Assembly: GCA_033439265.1 (NCBI GenBank)
Contig: JAVTVX010000019.1
Location: forward strand, 1,433,501 to 1,497,500
Reading direction: 5' to 3'
DNA from: Dillenia suffruticosa
Taxonomy: Eukaryota; Streptophyta; Magnoliopsida; Dilleniales; Dilleniaceae
DNA: 64,000 bases
A program made the translations under genes and the position numbers. The notes below the pieces were generated by a model. The model ran no database searches. It saw nothing but the letters and a program-made list of their open reading frames with translations, and was not told the origin of the DNA. Positions within the stretch are counted from its first letter, which is position 1; each line of letters starts with the position of its first letter. Positions 33,084-52,597 of this stretch are shown here, one piece after another.

Positions 33084-33200
33084 ATTGATGGTTGGGTCAC
33101 GGGGAAGGTGGCGGCCCAATCGGGGCGGTGAATTCTTTGGAACGCGTCAATCTCTTCTTTGACTTTTGGCAGACGCAATGAAAGCCAGGCCCGTTGTGGG
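32941..33200 (+). promoter_or_regulatory. W-box cluster upstream of WRKY gene, tentative
   Basis: TTGACT-type W boxes occur at 32965-32970 (inverted), 33036-33041 and 33159-33164, with an extra TTGAC core at 33146-33150 (inverted). An ACGTGGC G-box/ABRE-like core lies at 32943. The block is GC-richer than its surroundings and split by a CT tract (33047-33079). WRKY proteins bind W boxes, so auto- or cross-regulation is conceivable, but the block is about 1.8 kb before the ATG. Confidence 0.3.
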
Positions 33201-34729
33201 CCCATCTTCCACCTGTCACTCTGCCTCCTTTCATTTTTCAACAGTTCCTTCCTGGAAATTCACAATAAAGGATCCATACCTCTACCAAAAAAAAAAAATA
33301 AATAAATAAATAAATAGAGGATCCAAACTGTACGTTTCCTTAAAACAAAGATTAAAAAATTCTTGAAAATCTTAACACCTCACTCTATTTATTTTTATTT
33401 TACTTTATTTATAATATTTATAAATATAATATTTCATAAATTACTTAATAAAAATATGAATAAAAAATTAAAATTATTATAATATAATTTTATTGTATAA
33501 TTTTTATAATTTTATATAATATAAATTATTTTACAAAATATCACCTCACAAAAATTTAAATAGTTCGGGGCTTCAAATTAGTTCCTAAGTATAATTGATT
33601 GGTTGATCAAATTTGTTTAATAGATTATTATTACTAAAGAATTTTTGAATTGAAATTCCTTCAAAAATTCGACAAGAAAATAAAGATAATTTGAGAATTT
33701 GGTCATTTCTTGATATATATAAGTCTATCAGACATCTAATCGATCCATATTGATTTTCGGTAAATAAAATTTTGAATCATCTGTATTGAGTAAAGAGATA
33801 TCAGAAGAAAAATCTCTCTAACATAAATTGATACAAATCATATTTACTTAGATTTAATATGGTTATTAAATAATTATGATTTATTAAAAAAAATTATAAA
33901 TCATTGAGAGTTATTTTGAGATACTTAATTTTTTAAAAGTTTGATCTTAATTTGAAAAACGAAAATACAAAATTTTATTTATTTTTTAAGACATTAATTG
34001 CGTGAGGACATGCTTAGCTTCGAAAAGAAAAAATTTTGGTTCCTTAGAATATAATTAGCAAAAAATCAAATAATTAAATAATTATCGAATTTCTAACTCC
34101 TACCCCGGTTTTGTTCACTGGCTTATTCAAGTTTAATTTATAAGAAAAACAAGAAAATATTTCACTTTTTTCTTTTGAGTGAAATTTCAAAATGTCTGCT
34201 TTTCCACAGCCCATGGTTTACACAAATCACTGATTAAAAGAAAAAATCATTAATTATCCTAAAACTAAATAATAACTTTCTTGATAAACTCTTGTCGGAA
34301 AATTTTTGGAAAATTTTCCTAATTGAAAATTATGAAAACATATTATCTATTTTTATAAGACATTTAAATTTATGAATTTTACAATAATAACTAGAATCCA
34401 TTTGTTAAGACAATTTTTTAATATATTTTATTTTTGATTTTATTTTTTAATATGTGGGTATTAATATAAATTTTTATAAATAAAAATTAAATTTAATTAC
34501 TATATTGATGTAATATTACATTGATAACTTTAATATATTGTGGCTCGAGCTTTTGCAGCCGACCATTTGGCTCATATTCACATGATATGAATAAAAAATG
34601 AGTTCAAAAAAAAAAAGATTAAATCCAAACTCTCCCCCACTTTGAAACTTTTTGGCTTATATAAGCTCTTTCTGGAGATCTAAAACAAATCTCTCTGGAC
34701 TTTTTTTTTGGTTCATAAATCTCTTTCTA

Positions 34730-34730
<1 letters not shown>
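33201..34730. other. AT-rich WRKY upstream region
   Basis: No coding frame or recognisable element. A possible TATA-type site (TATATAAGC) lies near 34657, about 80 bp before the CT-rich leader. Confidence 0.4.
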
Positions 34731-34733
<3 letters not shown>

Positions 34734-34778
<45 letters not shown>

Positions 34779-34892
34779 CCTCCCCTCTCGTCATACCAAA
34801 TCCAAACTCTAAATCTCGCACACTGTAAAACAACTCTTGGGTATTTGGTCTTCTTCGCAACCCATTTTATTTGCCGAGTCTATAGCACAGTT

Positions 34893-34954
<62 letters not shown>
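34734..34954 (+). repeat. Two CT tracts in the WRKY 5' leader
   Basis: CT runs at 34734-34774 and 34895-34954 (60 bases), the second ending 20 bases before the start codon. Pyrimidine-rich leaders are common in plant genes; the length of these pure tracts is unusual. Confidence 0.9.
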
Positions 34955-34956
<2 letters not shown>

Positions 34957-34974
34957 ACATAAAATTGTGAATTT

Positions 34975-36505
34975 ATGGCCAAAGAGAGTGGACTCTCGTT
35001 TGAGACAGATCCGATCAGACTCTTCCTACATAAACCAATTGTGATAAATTCATTTCCTGAAGACAACAACAACATCAACACTAGTCGCAACCACAACACG
35101 ACGACTTTACAGTACTGGAAGCACCATCATCATCCCATCATGGAAGATCACAACCGTTCATCGCCCATCCAATTCCCCGTCAATCTTAATTTCTCCGATC
35201 ACTATCATCAAGACCCGTCCGATGAAAAGCGAACGGTGACCGGCGAGATGGACTTCTTCGCCGATAAAAAACCCGAACCCAGGAGAGCAACTACGGCGGC
35301 GGAAGGCACGGGTAACGAGGATAAAGATGACTCAAATGGACAACATGGGCATAATCACGGCCTTAATGTCAACGTAAGTTATTTATTAAATTTCAGTTAA
35401 TTCAATTTTTTTTACTGCTTTTATTTTTAATATTTTTTTGAATTTAATTAACTAATTAACTAATTAAATAAATTAATGAATAATGCCTTAAATAGACCGG
35501 TCTGCATCTACTCACGGCTCATACCAGCGCCAGTGACCAATCAATGGTCGATGATGGACTTTCCCCAAACTCGGAGGATAAAAGATCTAAAAATGAGGTA
35601 TGTGATTGTTTTATTTTGGTATCAAATCAGGTTTTTGTGAAATTAAATGTGACAATCAGTATCATCCATGATGGGATAGTAAAAATTGCAGCAAGATTAA
35701 AGAAAATTAAATAATGATTTTGTTTTTATTTTATTTATTTTTGTAGCTTGTAGTTCTTCAAGCAGAGCTAGAGAGATTAAACGCGGAAAATGCACGTTTA
35801 AAGGAGATGTTTAACCATGTGAGCAACAACTACAACACCCTTCAAATGCATCTAATCTCAATCATGCAACAACAAAGCCAAGATCATCAGAAGTCGAAAA
35901 TTTACGAAGAAACCAACAAAAAACAAGATCAACCCGATGAAGGTACTCTAATACCTAGACAGTTCATGGATTTAGGATTAGCTGCCAATGCTGACGATCA
36001 TGATCGTGAGCATTCCCCGACATCATCGGACGACGGCCGTAGTGGGGATCAGGTTGCCGGGACATCACCAATTAACCATAACGAAGTCGGTTCCGTGAGG
36101 AAAGTGATCAAGAGTTGTAATGATGAAATGGTTGGTTACGAGCATGAGCATGAGAAGAGGAGAGAGAGAGAAGAGAGTCCTGAACAAGGTGGGTGGGGGC
36201 CTAATAGCAAAGTTGCAAGACTCAATTCTTCTTCTTCTTCTAAAGATGTTGATCAGACTGCTGAGGCTACCATGCGCAAGGCTAGGGTATCGGTTCGGGC
36301 TCGATCCGAGGCTCCTATGGTACGTAATATCTTCATGAGTTTCAGTGTCAAATTGTTATTATGGGGATTGATTTTAAGTGGAATTTGTAGATAACTGATG
36401 GATGTCAATGGAGAAAATATGGGCAGAAGATGGCAAAGGGAAATCCATGTCCTCGGGCTTATTACCGGTGTACTATGGCCGCTGGTTGCCCGGTTCGGAA
36501 GCAAG

Positions 36506-36559
<54 letters not shown>

Positions 36560-37592
36560 CCTTTCTGGATGATCATGAATTTTGTTAAACTTCATTATTT
36601 GTTTTCTAAAATTAGAAACTTACTTTTGGCATATATTAACAGTAAATTTAGTGTGATTGTGATTCTGAAATGAAATAGGTAAACTAAACCCGGTTTTCTA
36701 AAAGGCCCCTCGATGAGATCAAGTATAACATCACATTAATTGCAAAGATATCTTCCTCTATTACGGATTCAATTTACTAGTAATACTTTCATGGAATTGC
36801 ACTTTGCTAAAGATTACTCAAGTATACCTTAATTCCAATTGTAAGTTATTAAATTATATGATTTTCATCTGATCAATTGAAATTGCTCTACAGGTCCAAA
36901 GATGCGCAGAAGATCGAACAATTCTAATCACCACCTACGAAGGGACTCACAACCACCCATTACCTCCAACAGCAGTGGCTATGGCATCCACCACCTCATC
37001 GGCAGCGAGAATGCTACTCTCAGGATCAATGTCAAGCGCAGATGGCCTAATAAACTCCAACTTCCTAGCGCGGACCCTCTTGCCTTGCTCATCTAGCATG
37101 GCCACTATTTCAGCATCCGCACCATTTCCAACAGTCACACTAGACCTCACCCAAACCCCAAATCCCTTGCAATTCCAAAGGCCACAAAACCAATTCCAAG
37201 TCCCATTTCCTAACATGTCACAAAATTTTGTCCCCGGACAGCCTCTTTTTTTGCCTCAAATATTTGGACAAGCCCTTTGTAACCAATCCAAATTTTCAGG
37301 CTCCCAAATGTCACAAGATGCAGATGGTGCCCAATCTGGACATCGACCAATGAACCAGGGCCCACCCGGTTCACTAGCCGACAGTGTTACAGCAGCGACA
37401 GCAGCCATCACTGCGGACCCAAATTTCACGGCAGCCCTAGCCGCCGCCATAACTTCTCTAATCGGCAGTGGTGGTGGTCATCCGAATAATGGTACTAGCA
37501 ATCCACCAGCTACAAATAATGGTAGCAACATGAGTACTAGCAACAGCAATGCCAGCAATAAACTTAGTAGCCCAACTTTTGCGGGGAATTGA
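34975..37592 (+). CDS. WRKY transcription factor, group IIb (WRKY6/31/42-like)
   Basis: Five exons: 34975-35373, 35496-35597, 35747-36319, 36391-36504, 36894-37592; 628 aa, all junctions in frame. A nuclear DNA-binding protein for W boxes (TTGACY). N-terminus [16 protein letters not shown] is typical of the subgroup. A leucine zipper begins at residue 168 ([18 protein letters not shown], heptad Leu171/178/185). The [12 protein letters not shown] segment precedes the WRKY domain at 359-417. The motif is WRKYGQK at 365-371; zinc ligands Cys385, Cys391, His415 and His417 give C-x5-C-x23-H-x-H. Intron 4 splits the domain between Gln396 and Val397, the VQR-type position restricted to groups IIa and IIb. 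The C-terminus has the Ala-rich [14 protein letters not shown] block. Relatives act in phosphate and senescence responses; that role is inference here. Confidence 0.94.
36508..36558. repeat. CT microsatellite at WRKY intron 4 donor
   Basis: About 25 CT units begin 3 bases after the GT of intron 4 (36505). The donor itself reads GTATCT. Confidence 0.9.
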
Positions 37593-38728
37593 ACAATGTG
37601 ATGTTCAATTTTCCATTTTTTTTCTTTAATTTTCCTTGGGAAAGTCTTTTTTCTTTCTTTTTTTTTTGGCCGGGGGAGGGTTGAGGTAGATGGATTCTAC
37701 ACGGTTCATTACGTAATTATTTTTCCTCTTTTTTTTTTTGGGTGGAATGGATATAGACAAAAGGTGTCAAATTCTTTCCGATTTGAATAATGTGGTCCAT
37801 GAGTTGTGTTCATACTGTGGAAAGCAAATCCAATATTATCAGACCCTTTGTTTGTATGTATTTGGAATTCGAGGTATGGAATTTTCGTTTTCTACTCAAA
37901 TTCTTTGTTTTGTCAATATGTGCATTGTATTTTTTCCCCCACAAATACAAAATCCCCAATTTGAAAACAACGAGAGAGAGGGAGAGATATTAATCCTTTT
38001 CCTTGGAATTATTTGGGCTTTGGGTGGCAGTCAAGCAATGAGTCAACAAATCCGTCTCGTGCACGTAGGTCATAAAGAGCGGGTCTTCTTCTTTGTCTCA
38101 TTTGGAAAGGGAGGAGGAGGGAGGGAGAGAGAGAGAGATTAGGTGAGATGAGGTGGGAGACGTGTGGAAGACAACATTACGTGCATGTGGGGATTAAACC
38201 TAAGCTGATCATGTTACGTGTTTCATTGAAACTCTTTACTTGGTATCGATGTACTTCCAAACAAGCGGAGAATATTTTCTTGCAGGCATTCCACGCATTG
38301 TAAATAGAGCGCATTTTAGGGTTTCTTCGGGAATTTTAACATATCTTAGTTTAACTCAATTTCTTTATATTATATTTTATTAATAATTTTAATTAAAATA
38401 AAAAAAAATAAAAATAAAAACAAAAACAAAAATAAAAATAAAAATAAAAATAAATACAGAGTTTTACTCATAAAAATTATTTTTATAAAAAGTTAAAATT
38501 GTCATTATACTAATAATTTTTCATATTAAAAGTTCAATTTAATATCGGTAAAACTTAATTTCAATTTTTTCATCTCTAAGATCTCTAGTGTGACTCCACC
38601 AAGAGATCGTGAAACAAAAAATTATTTCTGAATCTATCAAATATTTTAAATTAATTTGATCAAATAGATTACTATGGACGTAAAGTTTCAAGAATCTCTT
38701 ACCCTAAAACACAAAAACAAAGATAGTG

Positions 38729-38770
<42 letters not shown>

Positions 38771-39429
38771 ATTATTTATTATTATTATTATTTCTTTTTA
38801 TTATCTTTATATTTGTCTCTCAAATGATCGATCTCAATTGTTGGAATTAAAATTCAGATTATTGTTGTTATTATAACTTTTTTATACTAATTCCAGACAA
38901 CCAATTTTAATTATAATGCGACATCATATTGTAACATGTGTAGTATAAGGTGATTCATTTTCTTTGGTTGCTACTCAAGCAAAACACAATTAGTTAATCT
39001 ATGCATAATGGGTATTAATTGGTTAATTTAATCATAATAGTTACCAAAATTGGAAAGATTTATAAGTACGATGATTTTTCCAATTTTTTTGTAATTTTTT
39101 TAGTCATGTTTTTTTTTTAATATGTAAGAAGAGTTTTAGGAAAGAGTTGCGTATTTCCCAAGAAAATTATGTGAATATCCTCATATATAGAAACTTTGAT
39201 ACACAAAAACATCTTAAAACTAAATGTTTTTCATTTTTAAAACATTTTATGTTTTGGGGATAGATATTTAATAAATTATTTATTTATTTATAATTTTTAT
39301 TTAATATTATTTTTTCATAATTAATGATTATATTTTTTATTATTTTATTCCGTAACGAGTAGATATTTCTGTAGGAGCATAATTGATTTTCTGGTTAAAT
39401 ACATTACGAGATATTTTTTCATACTTTCC
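37593..39429. other. Intergenic DNA downstream of WRKY gene
   Basis: 3' untranslated region, then no supportable gene. Holds an A-rich (AAAAAT)n-like tract at 38400-38450 and an (AT)n tract at 38731-38765. The open frame at 37738-38142 ends in a GA repeat and lacks any family signature. Confidence 0.5.
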
Positions 39430-40750
39430 GCATTCAGTTTTAGCTTTTTGTGCATCTTTTAATCAAGCTGAACACTTCCATAGAACAATATCATGACAAC
39501 GTAGATCTAAGTGATCATATTGGATCCTTGGGAACCATCGCGGAACAACAGCCTGAGTACAAAAGAAGCAAGGGTCTTATTTTCTTCCTAGGCATCTATA
39601 TGCTGCATGCAATATTGATATCTCATTACTACCGATCAAGCTCAGCCTCCCTGTGATATGCAAACCGGAAGATTGGAAGAAATCCTGTCAGCCGGATAAA
39701 AATATATAACCATGTCCGATCCGTCAGGGGGTTACTTTAACATCAAATAAAATTGATTCAACCCAAGCAAAAACAGTCTCTCCTTTCCTTGTTTCTGATC
39801 TTATGACAGCGATTTTCAAGACCGATTGTTTGAAATGACGGATTCTCTCCCTATTCTACTTATTTTACGATTATATCTCTTTCGATTTGTGAATTTTTTT
39901 TGGGGAAAAGAAAAAGACTAGAGAAGTTACACCTTTAGCAATTGATGCTGTTATCTGAGAAAATGAACGAACAAGAATCTGTTATGGGATCCATTTATAA
40001 TATAAGGGATTTTTTCTCATACCTAGTTTCATGATTAAGAACTTTTCCCGCCTCATCAAGTTAGAATAACTTTTCTCGAAAGGAAGTGAGAGGGTAGACA
40101 AAAGACCGCTTTTATTGATAGATTCACTCTCTATCCATTCTGACTCTTTTGATCCATCAAAACAGATTAGATTATCAATCGATTCGAAAATAGCATGCTC
40201 ATATCATTATTCATATATTTCCGTTACACCAACATAGCCGCCACAATAAGAAAGAAGTAGGAGAAGCAACTAGAAGCGATTCTGCTTTCATTTCCCCGTA
40301 TGGAGTACTAAGTTACTTAAGTTTTGGTCTTCAACAGGCAGGCTATACTCTAGGCAGCTAGGAAGGCTCACTAGACCAGCAGCCAGACCAATAATGAATG
40401 TGTAATGATGGTGATTCCACACCACACTCAATAAAAAATGGAATGTAGACAGGGATTCCTCAACAAAAAAGAGTCCATGACCCCTTTTTAGAGCGGAGAG
40501 GTCGAATTCCAATCCTTTGCTCTCGAGTATACCCATTACCTTAAAATGGACATCACTTTGGCTTACTAAGCCCTCTCCCCTACTGCTGTGGTGGAAAAGT
40601 ACCCTGGTCCAAGGTATCCTCTCTCTCTCTCTCTGTTTTATGGGATTTCATTGAGTTTTCTCTGGTGGATACCCTGTATCTATTCGAGTCCTTATGAACT
40701 TAGCCTCGCTAAAAAGAGAATGTTAATAGTTACTACGCACCTTAAAGCCT
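39430..40750. other. Possible organellar DNA insertion (NUMT-like)
   Basis: Base composition and texture change: more balanced GC, few simple repeats, mixed purine/pyrimidine runs such as GGATTCTCTCCCTATTC and AAGCCCTCTCCCCTACTGC, as in plant mitochondrial intergenic DNA. The AT-rich nuclear texture returns on both sides. I recognise no organelle gene. The longest open frame (40288-40536, minus) has no known family. The call is an impression from composition, not a match. Confidence 0.35.
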
Positions 40751-41316
40751 GAAACCTTCTATTCCCAATTTTTACATAAAATTCTTTATATTTTTTTTAT
40801 TTATACATTAATTCACATTTTCATTTTCTATATTTTACAAAGTATAGTTTTTCTTTATCATTCCATACTGGTTTCTATTTTTTCGTTTCCGTTACCGCTT
40901 CCGGAGGGAGGGGCAGCGGATAAAAATTTATTTTATGGGCCTAGGGTTATTTGGGTCGATTGTGGTCCTTTTAAGGGAAGAGTAACAATTCATATGGACT
41001 CCTAAGTTTCTAAAATGGGCTTCAAAAAGCCTCACTCTTAGGAATCCGGGCCTATTTTTATAAAATGGGCCTAAACTTGTTGGGCGACTTGAAAGAGGTA
41101 TTTTATTTTTTTATAAACCACACTTATACGATAATCATATTAAATACGACTAAATATAATTTGAATTTGATTAGACCTTTTAAGGGCAAAACTCTCTTAA
41201 TGTTTTTTCTTTTTTATGCATAAATTTGAATTTAAAATTTTATTTAAAAAATATCAATATTTAATATCTGAATCAATTAGAGATTTTTTTTTTCACAACC
41301 CTTAAAGCTCATGTCT

Positions 41317-41380
<64 letters not shown>

Positions 41381-41940
41381 CCCCCTTTTCTCTTTATTAC
41401 TGACCATCAAATTAGATAGAAAAACTATTTAAGTTTAAACTCCATAATTACTATTAGCGAGATAGACACATTTTATAGAAAAATATTTATGCCGAATAAA
41501 AGGAATATACAAAAATAATTTGGTATAAACTACTAATCCATCAAATTAACTTTCTCAAGAATCCCTTATTATTATTAATTATTATTTTTTAAAAAAAGGG
41601 GATTGATATTTGTCGGGTTTATTTAAACAACCCCAGTGAGCGATGATAATTTCATATTAACAACCGATGTTAACGAAAAACTACAAAAAGACATGAGTTG
41701 TCCTTCCATGCGGATTGTCTTTTGGTACATAAAATCAGATTGAAATCATGTACGGAATCGTCGTTTTTTAATAGTAGAAGGGTAAATTCGGGATTTGATT
41801 TGCTTGCAAGCTGATATTTCCCAAGCAGAGAGATTCTTTCTCGAACGTTGACGGGTTGTTAATAACTTGGACGTTTGTTCCCTCCTCAACGTTCAAGTCA
41901 GCCAATCACATTACACCACGTCATGAGAAACGTTCGCCTT
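40751..41940. other. Intergenic DNA upstream of aspartic protease
   Basis: AT-rich, no gene. A compound CT/C tract lies at 41318-41388. From about 41830 it becomes the promoter of the protease gene; a CCAAT motif sits at about 41897 and CCACGTCA at about 41917. Confidence 0.45.
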
Positions 41941-41949
41941 CGATCCACT

Positions 41950-48273
<6,324 letters not shown>

Positions 48274-49979
48274 AAAGAACCATCCTTCCCCTCTTCAACT
48301 GCATCTCCATTGTACATAAAACTGCAAAACCTTTGGATTCCTAAAATATTCTAGGTTGTTGTAATATAATATATTGAAGCAGATGGTGGTACAACCTGAT
48401 GGTCATGTATCCATATGCGCTGCAGGAGATGTTGCTTGTTTTATGTGAATTGAAGAACATACAAACAATACAATGAAGATCTGTGCTTTTTATCTTTTTG
48501 TTCCATTCGATTTTTGAAGCATAAACTTATATTTAATCATAATAAGAAGTCAAGGTCTAGCAAGGAAAATCTTATTGAGCAAAGGTGTCTGGTAGGGTGG
48601 CCAGAGCTGAGTTTCACATTGTTGTCATTGGTCACAAAATATGTTGCCGAGTGTCCTTATTCACTCTAATTCATTTAAATTTGCTTGTGGCGCAAGTGGG
48701 TTTTTTTTTCTTTGTTGAATATTATTATATTATATCCATAATTACAAGCTTTGCGTTTGAACCCTTATCAAGTTAAATAATTGTATGCACAAAATAAGCT
48801 TTTGTTTATTTATATAACAGTTCATATAGACATGTTTTAATAAATTTATAAAATTTTAAAAAAAATATCTCATATATCGTGTGAGGTTATCATTTGAGTT
48901 TTGGTTAAATAAAATTACTTACACAATTCATATTGTAATAGGTTATAAGAAAAATGATTTGGTTAAAAGACAGTAATTACGGTTCGAATAAATACTAGAA
49001 TTTTATTATAGTGTTTAAAATGATTAATCATACTCAAACTTCCTTTGTATTCTTTTGACCAAATCCCCACAAAAAGGGAGAAAATAATAAAGATAATATC
49101 AAAAAAATTTTCTATTGCTCTATGTAATTGGAGTAGCCTTATTTATTTATTTTTTTGTTCACAATGAGACTCGAATCTATGTTTATTATAAGAAAGAGAG
49201 AGATTTGTGTCATTTGAATTGAAACTCATTGGCGCGGAATAGCTTGATCTTGACAAGAAATGTAGCAAATAAATTTTGAAATAATTTGGGTATTGGTTTT
49301 TGAATATTTCGTATCATTTCATGTACATTAACGTTACTGACTTCTTGCACAACTCAGTCATTTTTTCTTCTCCTGCAAAACCTCATTTTTAAGGTTCAAT
49401 TCAATTACACAATTTTCTCTCTCTCTCTCTCTCTCTCTATTTTTGTTGGTCGTGATTCGTCATCCCATTGCTTTGAGATAATGTATGCGTGTCCCTCAAA
49501 AACCGCTCAAGCAATAGATTCTCTTCAATTCCGTCTTTTCTTTCACATTTCGAAACAATTTGTCTGCATCTTCTTCTATCAAAAATTTTTTTTAAAAAAT
49601 GATAATACATGCGCGTGCGTGAGTGTACGTATGCGGACTGTGTTTCTAGTCAAGTTGCCACATTGTTGGCTACATGTTACATTTGGTGACAGGGGACCCT
49701 GGCACCAGCTGGTGGGAAGTTGACTGCAAGTGAAGGAAATTTCTAGGGCTTGTTTGGAATCCTAAAACCATTCCGTTTTGGTGAATGCTACTGTGAGAGA
49801 GAAATCGGATTAATTTAAATATCAGCTCTTACAAGTTAAATGGTTCTATAATGAATGCACTTTTAATTTGATGAGATTTCACCACACCGAGCTAGCTGCC
49901 CAAATAAATCAAAATCCAACTTGCTGAGCACATGATCACGGGTTCAATACTCGATTAAAGAAAGTCATTTGTGATAATA
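48274..49979. other. Protease 3' region and intergenic DNA
   Basis: 3' untranslated region probably ends near 48370-48480. The rest is AT-rich with a CT tract at 49417-49438 and no supportable gene. The open frame 49481-49723 shows no family. Confidence 0.5.
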
Positions 49980-49984
49980 TATCT

Positions 49985-51448
49985 TGTTAAGGAAATTGTT
50001 ATCTCCTTAATTTTGATAATAACAAAATCTCTCATATTGTTCTAACCATTCTATTAAGCATGCAGAATTTTTATTCAATAAGCAAGTTATAGAACCAGTC
50101 ATGAAACTAGTCATGGAAGTAAAATTCATTTGGGTTATAAAAGTAAGATTTTTTTATTGTTGTTGAAAACCCAGCCAACAAGGTAAGTATAGCTTGGGTA
50201 TTACACTTAACCTATAATTGATTCTAGATGTACATAAAATGCCCCAACATGAGAACACTTCATATTCCACCACTTAGAAATTTTTTTAAATATAAAACAG
50301 TGATCATTTGACCATATTTGGACGTTCATATCTTCATATATGTTAAAATACTTTTAATATCGAAAATTGTGTTTCAAAGTGGATATATGGAACTTCAAAT
50401 TCAAGCATTTACAGTACAATTATCTTGTTAGAATGGTGGAGAAAATTCAGCTAGAAATTGTTATGTCACTCATTTTATATAGCAGAATTTCTTATCAGAA
50501 AATGACTCTGAAAGGATATTTGGCTTTCGATAATTTCACCACTTGTCTTGAATTTTTGAATTTGATTATACTACATTATAGTATTACAGTTGAGTAGCAA
50601 ATATGATAATTCGTGACACATTTACCTTGAGATTTTGGTAGAGAAATAAGTGGGTAAAGTTGGCTAGTTGCTCTGAAAATTTCAGAACTGAAGCAGATTT
50701 CCTGGAGCTGATTTTTGAATTTTTTGGAAGTGCGATTTTTTGGATATAATCAAAATGACTCTTAAATATGTTAGATGAATGTTTAAACTTCTGGAGAAAA
50801 ATATTTACCCTTAGTAAATATAAAAAATCGAGAGGATTTAGAGCTTATTTTCTCAGAAATGCTGCTGAAATTGTTGCAGTAATTTTGAAATTTTTACTGC
50901 TGTTTGTTAAGTCTTTTTGCTATTAAATGTAGCAGCCATCAATAGGTTTTTTCAGAGAGTGAGAACATTGGACGTGAGTGACTGAATGACTATCAATCTT
51001 TGAGAACTTCAAAGCACCAAAAAGATCAAAAAAAATTCTACTGCTATATTTCTGAATTTCTACATCTATATTCATTTGTTTTAAGCATTGTTTGAGTTGT
51101 AAAAAGATGTTGAGTGAGTGTATCATTGCATGAGTTTATTTCCATTGTTGAACGAAATAATTTTCATAGTGTGAATATCAGAAGTCTACAAGTGGATGCA
51201 TATTGTTCTCTTGGACCATAGTGGAAACAAGTTAGTGGCTAGACCCCCGCTTACTTGGCTAGAAGAGTAGACATAGGCACAAGACCGAACCATTATAAAA
51301 ACAGATTTGTCTCTTTATTTTTGCCCTTATTTATTGCATTAGATTGACCATATATTTAAATATTGAATTCAGGTGGAATTAGATTTTTGTAAAGCTAATT
51401 TAGGACAACCAATTCAACTCTCCTTCTTGATTGTCTTTGAGACCAACA
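49985..51448 (+). repeat. Copia D 5' LTR
   Basis: Starts TGTTAAGGAAATTG, ends GAGACCAACA. Same length as the reconstructed 3' LTR length. Identity is high by eye, with scattered transitions. Confidence 0.93.
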
Positions 51449-51450
51449 AT

Positions 51451-51463
51451 TGGTATCTGAGCA
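51451..51463 (+). other. Copia D primer binding site
   Basis: TGGTATCTGAGCA, two bases after the LTR: the initiator tRNA-Met-type site with one change from TGGTATCAGAGC. TGGTATCTGAGC variants occur in SIRE-like elements. Confidence 0.8.
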
Positions 51464-51537
51464 AGTGCTCTAGTCCACTAGAGAGACCTCTTTAGAGTAA
51501 AAAATCTATAGATTTTCCCTATAATTATAGTCAGGCC

Positions 51538-52597
51538 GTGAACAGGATACCATATTTTGATGGTGTAAACTTTTTCTATTGGAAATGTAGGATAGAGACA
51601 TTCATTCAAGCCACTGATTACGAGACTTGGAAAGTGATTACTTCTGGAAATTTAGAGGTTAAGTTGCTCATAATCATAGAGGATGACACGAGAAAGATGT
51701 CTATTAATTCTCATACTAAACATTTGCTTTTATGTGCAATCTCACCAATTGAATTTAATCTAGTTTTTTCATGTGCAACAGCAAAAGAAGTATGGGACAG
51801 GTTGTGCATTACACACGAAAGAACTAGCACTGTAAAAGAGACTCGAATCAGTCTTTTGATGTAAAAATATGAATTGTTTCGATTTCAACAAGGAGAAAAT
51901 GTAAATGACATGTTTAATAGATTCTCTACAATAACTAACGAACTTGATTAACTTGGAAAAAAGAATTTTAGATTCAGATCAAGTGAGGAAGGTGCCAAAA
52001 ACTTGGGATGCCAAAAAGACTGCTATTGAGGAAGCACAAAACTTGAACAAGCTGTCACTCAATGAATTGAGAGGAAAATTGATGTCTTATGAGATTGAAG
52101 TTTTTCATACTGCAGAATCTGAAAATAAGAAGAAGTTCATAGCATTTATGACTGAAGAAAATGAGAACTCTGCAGAAGAAGACAGTAGTGATCAAGATAT
52201 CAACATGTTGGCCAAGAAGCTCTCTCGTATCTTTAAAAAAGGGGGTAAAAAGTTATTTAAATATAAAAATTTTTACAACTCACAAAGGTTTAAATCCAAT
52301 GCAAGAAATGACAGCAGAAAAATGGAGCAAAAGCATGATAAAATCTGTTATGAATGCAAGAAGAAAAGACACATTAAATATGAGTGTCCAGTACTACTGA
52401 AAAATATTGAAGCATTCAAGAAAAAAAGCAAAGTCATGATGTTGACATGGAGTGATTCAGAAAATGAAAACTCAGATGATGAAAGTTCTAAAGTATCAGA
52501 GGAGATTAATCTTTGTCTTATGGCAAAAGATGAGGTGATTTCTGATAACTCAATAAACATTGCTGAATCTGACAACTTGTTGTGCATAATTTCATAA
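51538..52597 (+). pseudogene. Copia D gag pseudogene
   Basis: A RIPYFDGVNFFYWKCRIETF segment opens the gag (DUF4219/UBN2 type). KEVWDRLCITHE near 51790 and FQQGENVNDMFNRFSTI near 51890 follow in a frame with stops at 51862 and 51948. A second frame from about 51960 carries PKTWDAKKTAIEEAQNLNKL and an intact CCHC zinc knuckle (C-x2-C-x4-H-x4-C) at 52346-52387. The start codon has become GTG. A coiled, Asn/Glu-rich gag tail continues at 52653-53075, and a further CYICHKIGHFAKN knuckle-like motif is at about 53310. Confidence 0.8.

Noticed and set aside
40288-40536. 82-codon minus-strand frame as an organelle gene
   Set aside because: No recognisable organelle protein; kept only as part of the possible organelle-derived block.
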